Below are positions 62,701 through 64,000 of a DNA stretch of 64,000 nt, piece by piece; the first letter of the stretch is position 1; each line of letters starts with the position of its first letter. This stretch comes from Bradyrhizobium prioriisuperbiae (GTDB taxonomy: Bacteria; Pseudomonadota; Alphaproteobacteria; Rhizobiales; Xanthobacteraceae): contig NZ_CP135921.1 in the NCBI RefSeq assembly GCF_032397745.1, positions 8,854,501-8,918,500 on the forward strand. Reading direction: 5' to 3'. The notes beneath the pieces were generated by a model. That model saw nothing but the letters and a program-made list of their open reading frames with translations, searched no databases and was not told the DNA's origin. Position numbers and translations under genes: made by a program.

Positions 62701-64000
62701 ATGCTTTCGAAGTTTTCCATCCGCACCAAGATCACGGCGGTCATCGCTGTGCTGCTGATCCTCATGACAGGCATGGGTGCCTTCGCAATCCGGCAGATGC
62801 ATGCCATCAACGCCAGCACCGTTGATATTCAGACCGTCTGGCTTCCGAGTGTTCGCGTTCTCGGGGAGTTGCGTGCCAATACCATCACCTACCGATCCGT
62901 GGTCCGCGCCCATGTGATGGCAACCGACGAGGCCGGCAAGGCCGCTCAGGAGAAGCGCCTCGCCGCGATGATGGAAGCCATGGACAAATCACGCCGCGCC
63001 TATGAACCCCTCATCGCCTCGCCTGAGGAACAGGCCCTCTACGATGAGTTCAGGAAAACATGGACTGATTTCTCTTCCGGCGTCCAGGATCTGCTGGTCA
63101 TCTCGCGCAAAAGCCAATTTACCGAAGCACGCGATTACAACGACAGCAAGGTCAATCCGCTCGGGCTGAAGGCTGACGAAATCCTGAAGAAGGACATCGA
63201 CCTGAACAATCGCGGCGCCGATACCGCGGCAGCAGAATCCGCCAGTTCGTTCTCGCTCGCCTTCAAGATGGTCGTCGCGATGCTGGTGCTCTCGATCGTC
63301 TTTGGCATCGCGATCGGCTTCTATCTTATCCGCGACGTGTCGCGGGGCATCGCCTCGATCGTGACCCCAATGCGGGCGCTCGGCACCGGTGATCTGACCG
63401 CTGAGGTCCCGCACCAGGGCGAAGCCACCGAAATCGGCCAGATGGCGGATACGCTGCAGGTGTTCAAGGACGCGCTGATCGCCAAACGCGCAGCCGATGC
63501 CGCGGCGGCCGCGGACGCCGAAGCGAAGATCGCCCGCGGGCAGCGGGTCGACGGCATCACCCGGCAGTTCGAAACCCTGATCGGCGAACTGGTCGGCTCG
63601 CTGTCATCCTCATCGACCGAACTGGAAGCCGCCGCCGATACCCTGACGACCACCGCGGAAGCGACCGGCAAGATTTCGAGCGAGGCCGCACTGACCTCGG
63701 AAGAAGTCTCCAGCAACGTGCAGTCGGTTGCCAGCGCCACCGAGGAGATCACCTCGTCGGTGCAGGAAATCGGCCGCCAGGTGCAGGAAGCCAGCCGCGT
63801 TGCCGGGGAAGCGGTCCGGCAGGCGCAAAAAACCAACAGCAGCATCGTCGAACTGACGACAGCTGCGGCCCGCATCGGCGATGTCATCAAGCTGATCAGC
63901 GCGGTGGCGGAGCAAACCAACCTGCTCGCACTCAATGCCACCATCGAAGCCGCACGGGCCGGCGACGCCGGACGTGGCTTCGCGGTCGTCGCATCCGAGG
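62701..64000 (+). CDS. Methyl-accepting chemotaxis protein, cut by window end
   Basis: At least 433 residues are present; the end lies beyond the window. It has the same plan as its neighbour: TM1 at about 9-30, 4HB sensor, TM2 ([20 protein letters not shown]), HAMP ([20 protein letters not shown]) and the signalling domain up to the conserved tip [20 protein letters not shown] and GFAVVASE. The membrane-proximal and cytoplasmic parts are near-copies of the upstream receptor, while the periplasmic sensor has diverged (for example [20 protein letters not shown] against [19 protein letters not shown]). This fits a duplication followed by ligand specialisation. Confidence 0.95.
   Translation, partial: MLSKFSIRTKITAVIAVLLILMTGMGAFAIRQMHAINASTVDIQTVWLPSVRVLGELRANTITYRSVVRAHVMATDEAGKAAQEKRLAAMMEAMDKSRRAYEPLIASPEEQALYDEFRKTWTDFSSGVQDLLVISRKSQFTEARDYNDSKVNPLGLKADEILKKDIDLNNRGADTAAAESASSFSLAFKMVVAMLVLSIVFGIAIGFYLIRDVSRGIASIVTPMRALGTGDLTAEVPHQGEATEIGQMADTLQVFKDALIAKRAADAAAAADAEAKIARGQRVDGITRQFETLIGELVGSLSSSSTELEAAADTLTTTAEATGKISSEAALTSEEVSSNVQSVASATEEITSSVQEIGRQVQEASRVAGEAVRQAQKTNSSIVELTTAAARIGDVIKLISAVAEQTNLLALNATIEAARAGDAGRGFAVVASE

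Noticed and set aside
1..64000. CRISPR arrays, insertion sequences, prophage or toxin-antitoxin genes
   Set aside because: No regularly spaced repeats, transposase or integrase motifs, terminal inverted repeats or phage structural genes were seen on either strand.

Overview
The window is GC-rich DNA from an alphaproteobacterium. Family content and gene order suggest the Bradyrhizobium / Rhodopseudomonas / Tardiphaga group (Nitrobacteraceae): a histone-deacetylase-like gene, xseB, dxs, tlyA and a TrmA-type methyltransferase in a row, a formylglutamate-type histidine (hut) pathway, and paired 4HB chemoreceptors. This is a judgement from recognised families, not a database match. Genes are dense, many overlap by ATGA, and no insertion sequence, prophage, CRISPR array or rRNA is visible. 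One tRNA gene (Gln, TTG) is present.

Layout. 1-1.9 kb: the 5' end of a probable sugar isomerase/epimerase gene, a perfect LacI-type operator, a LacI-family regulator and a small secreted protein. 1.95-8.6 kb: two secreted PF04185 phosphoesterases flank a coupled pair encoding an imelysin (M75) protein and a di-haem c-type peroxidase. 8.7-22.7 kb: a type II secretion (T2SS) locus, with a short prepilin peptidase, then (after an amidohydrolase/MarR pair and a hotdog thioesterase) gspE-F-G-H-I-J-K-L-M and a GspC/N-like gene on the minus strand, a divergent lipoprotein secretin gspD, and a Sel1-repeat protein. 22.7-29.1 kb: hutC-hutF divergent from hutI-hutU, with a HutC-like operator between them, then a convergent M20 amidase. 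hutH and hutG are not in the window. 29.2-34.9 kb: a secreted alpha/beta hydrolase, a DUF3313-type protein, an OmpR/EnvZ-type two-component system, and a second-copy-type LpxD acyltransferase preceded by a 40-codon coupled ORF. A near-identical 19-nt motif lies upstream of the DUF3313-type gene and of the response regulator.

35-41.2 kb: 3-hydroxybutyryl-CoA dehydrogenase, a FecBCD-type metal-chelate ABC transporter, an LLM flavin oxidoreductase and HtpX. 41.2-49.5 kb: a minus-strand cluster of MocR regulator, orphan peptide-type binding protein, HyuA, HyuB and a class-III aminotransferase, which looks like an uncharacterised catabolic unit for a nitrogenous compound. It lies directly after tRNA-Gln. 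49.9-53.9 kb: acyl-CoA dehydrogenase, enoyl-CoA hydratase, histone-deacetylase-like amidohydrolase and XseB. 53.9-60.3 kb: a membrane protein with a serine-hydrolase elbow, Dxs, TlyA, an Fe-S m5U methyltransferase and a secreted von Willebrand A protein. 60.7-64 kb: two tandem methyl-accepting chemotaxis receptors, the second cut by the window end.

How parts may work together (inference): the T2SS is the natural exporter for the two signal-peptide-bearing phosphoesterases beside it, and the M75/peroxidase pair may handle iron or act on a secreted partner. The best candidates for something undescribed are (i) the phosphoesterase / M75 / di-haem peroxidase / T2SS neighbourhood, (ii) the MocR-SBP-HyuAB-aminotransferase cluster, and (iii) the two-component system with its shared motif and the leader-ORF-coupled LpxD.
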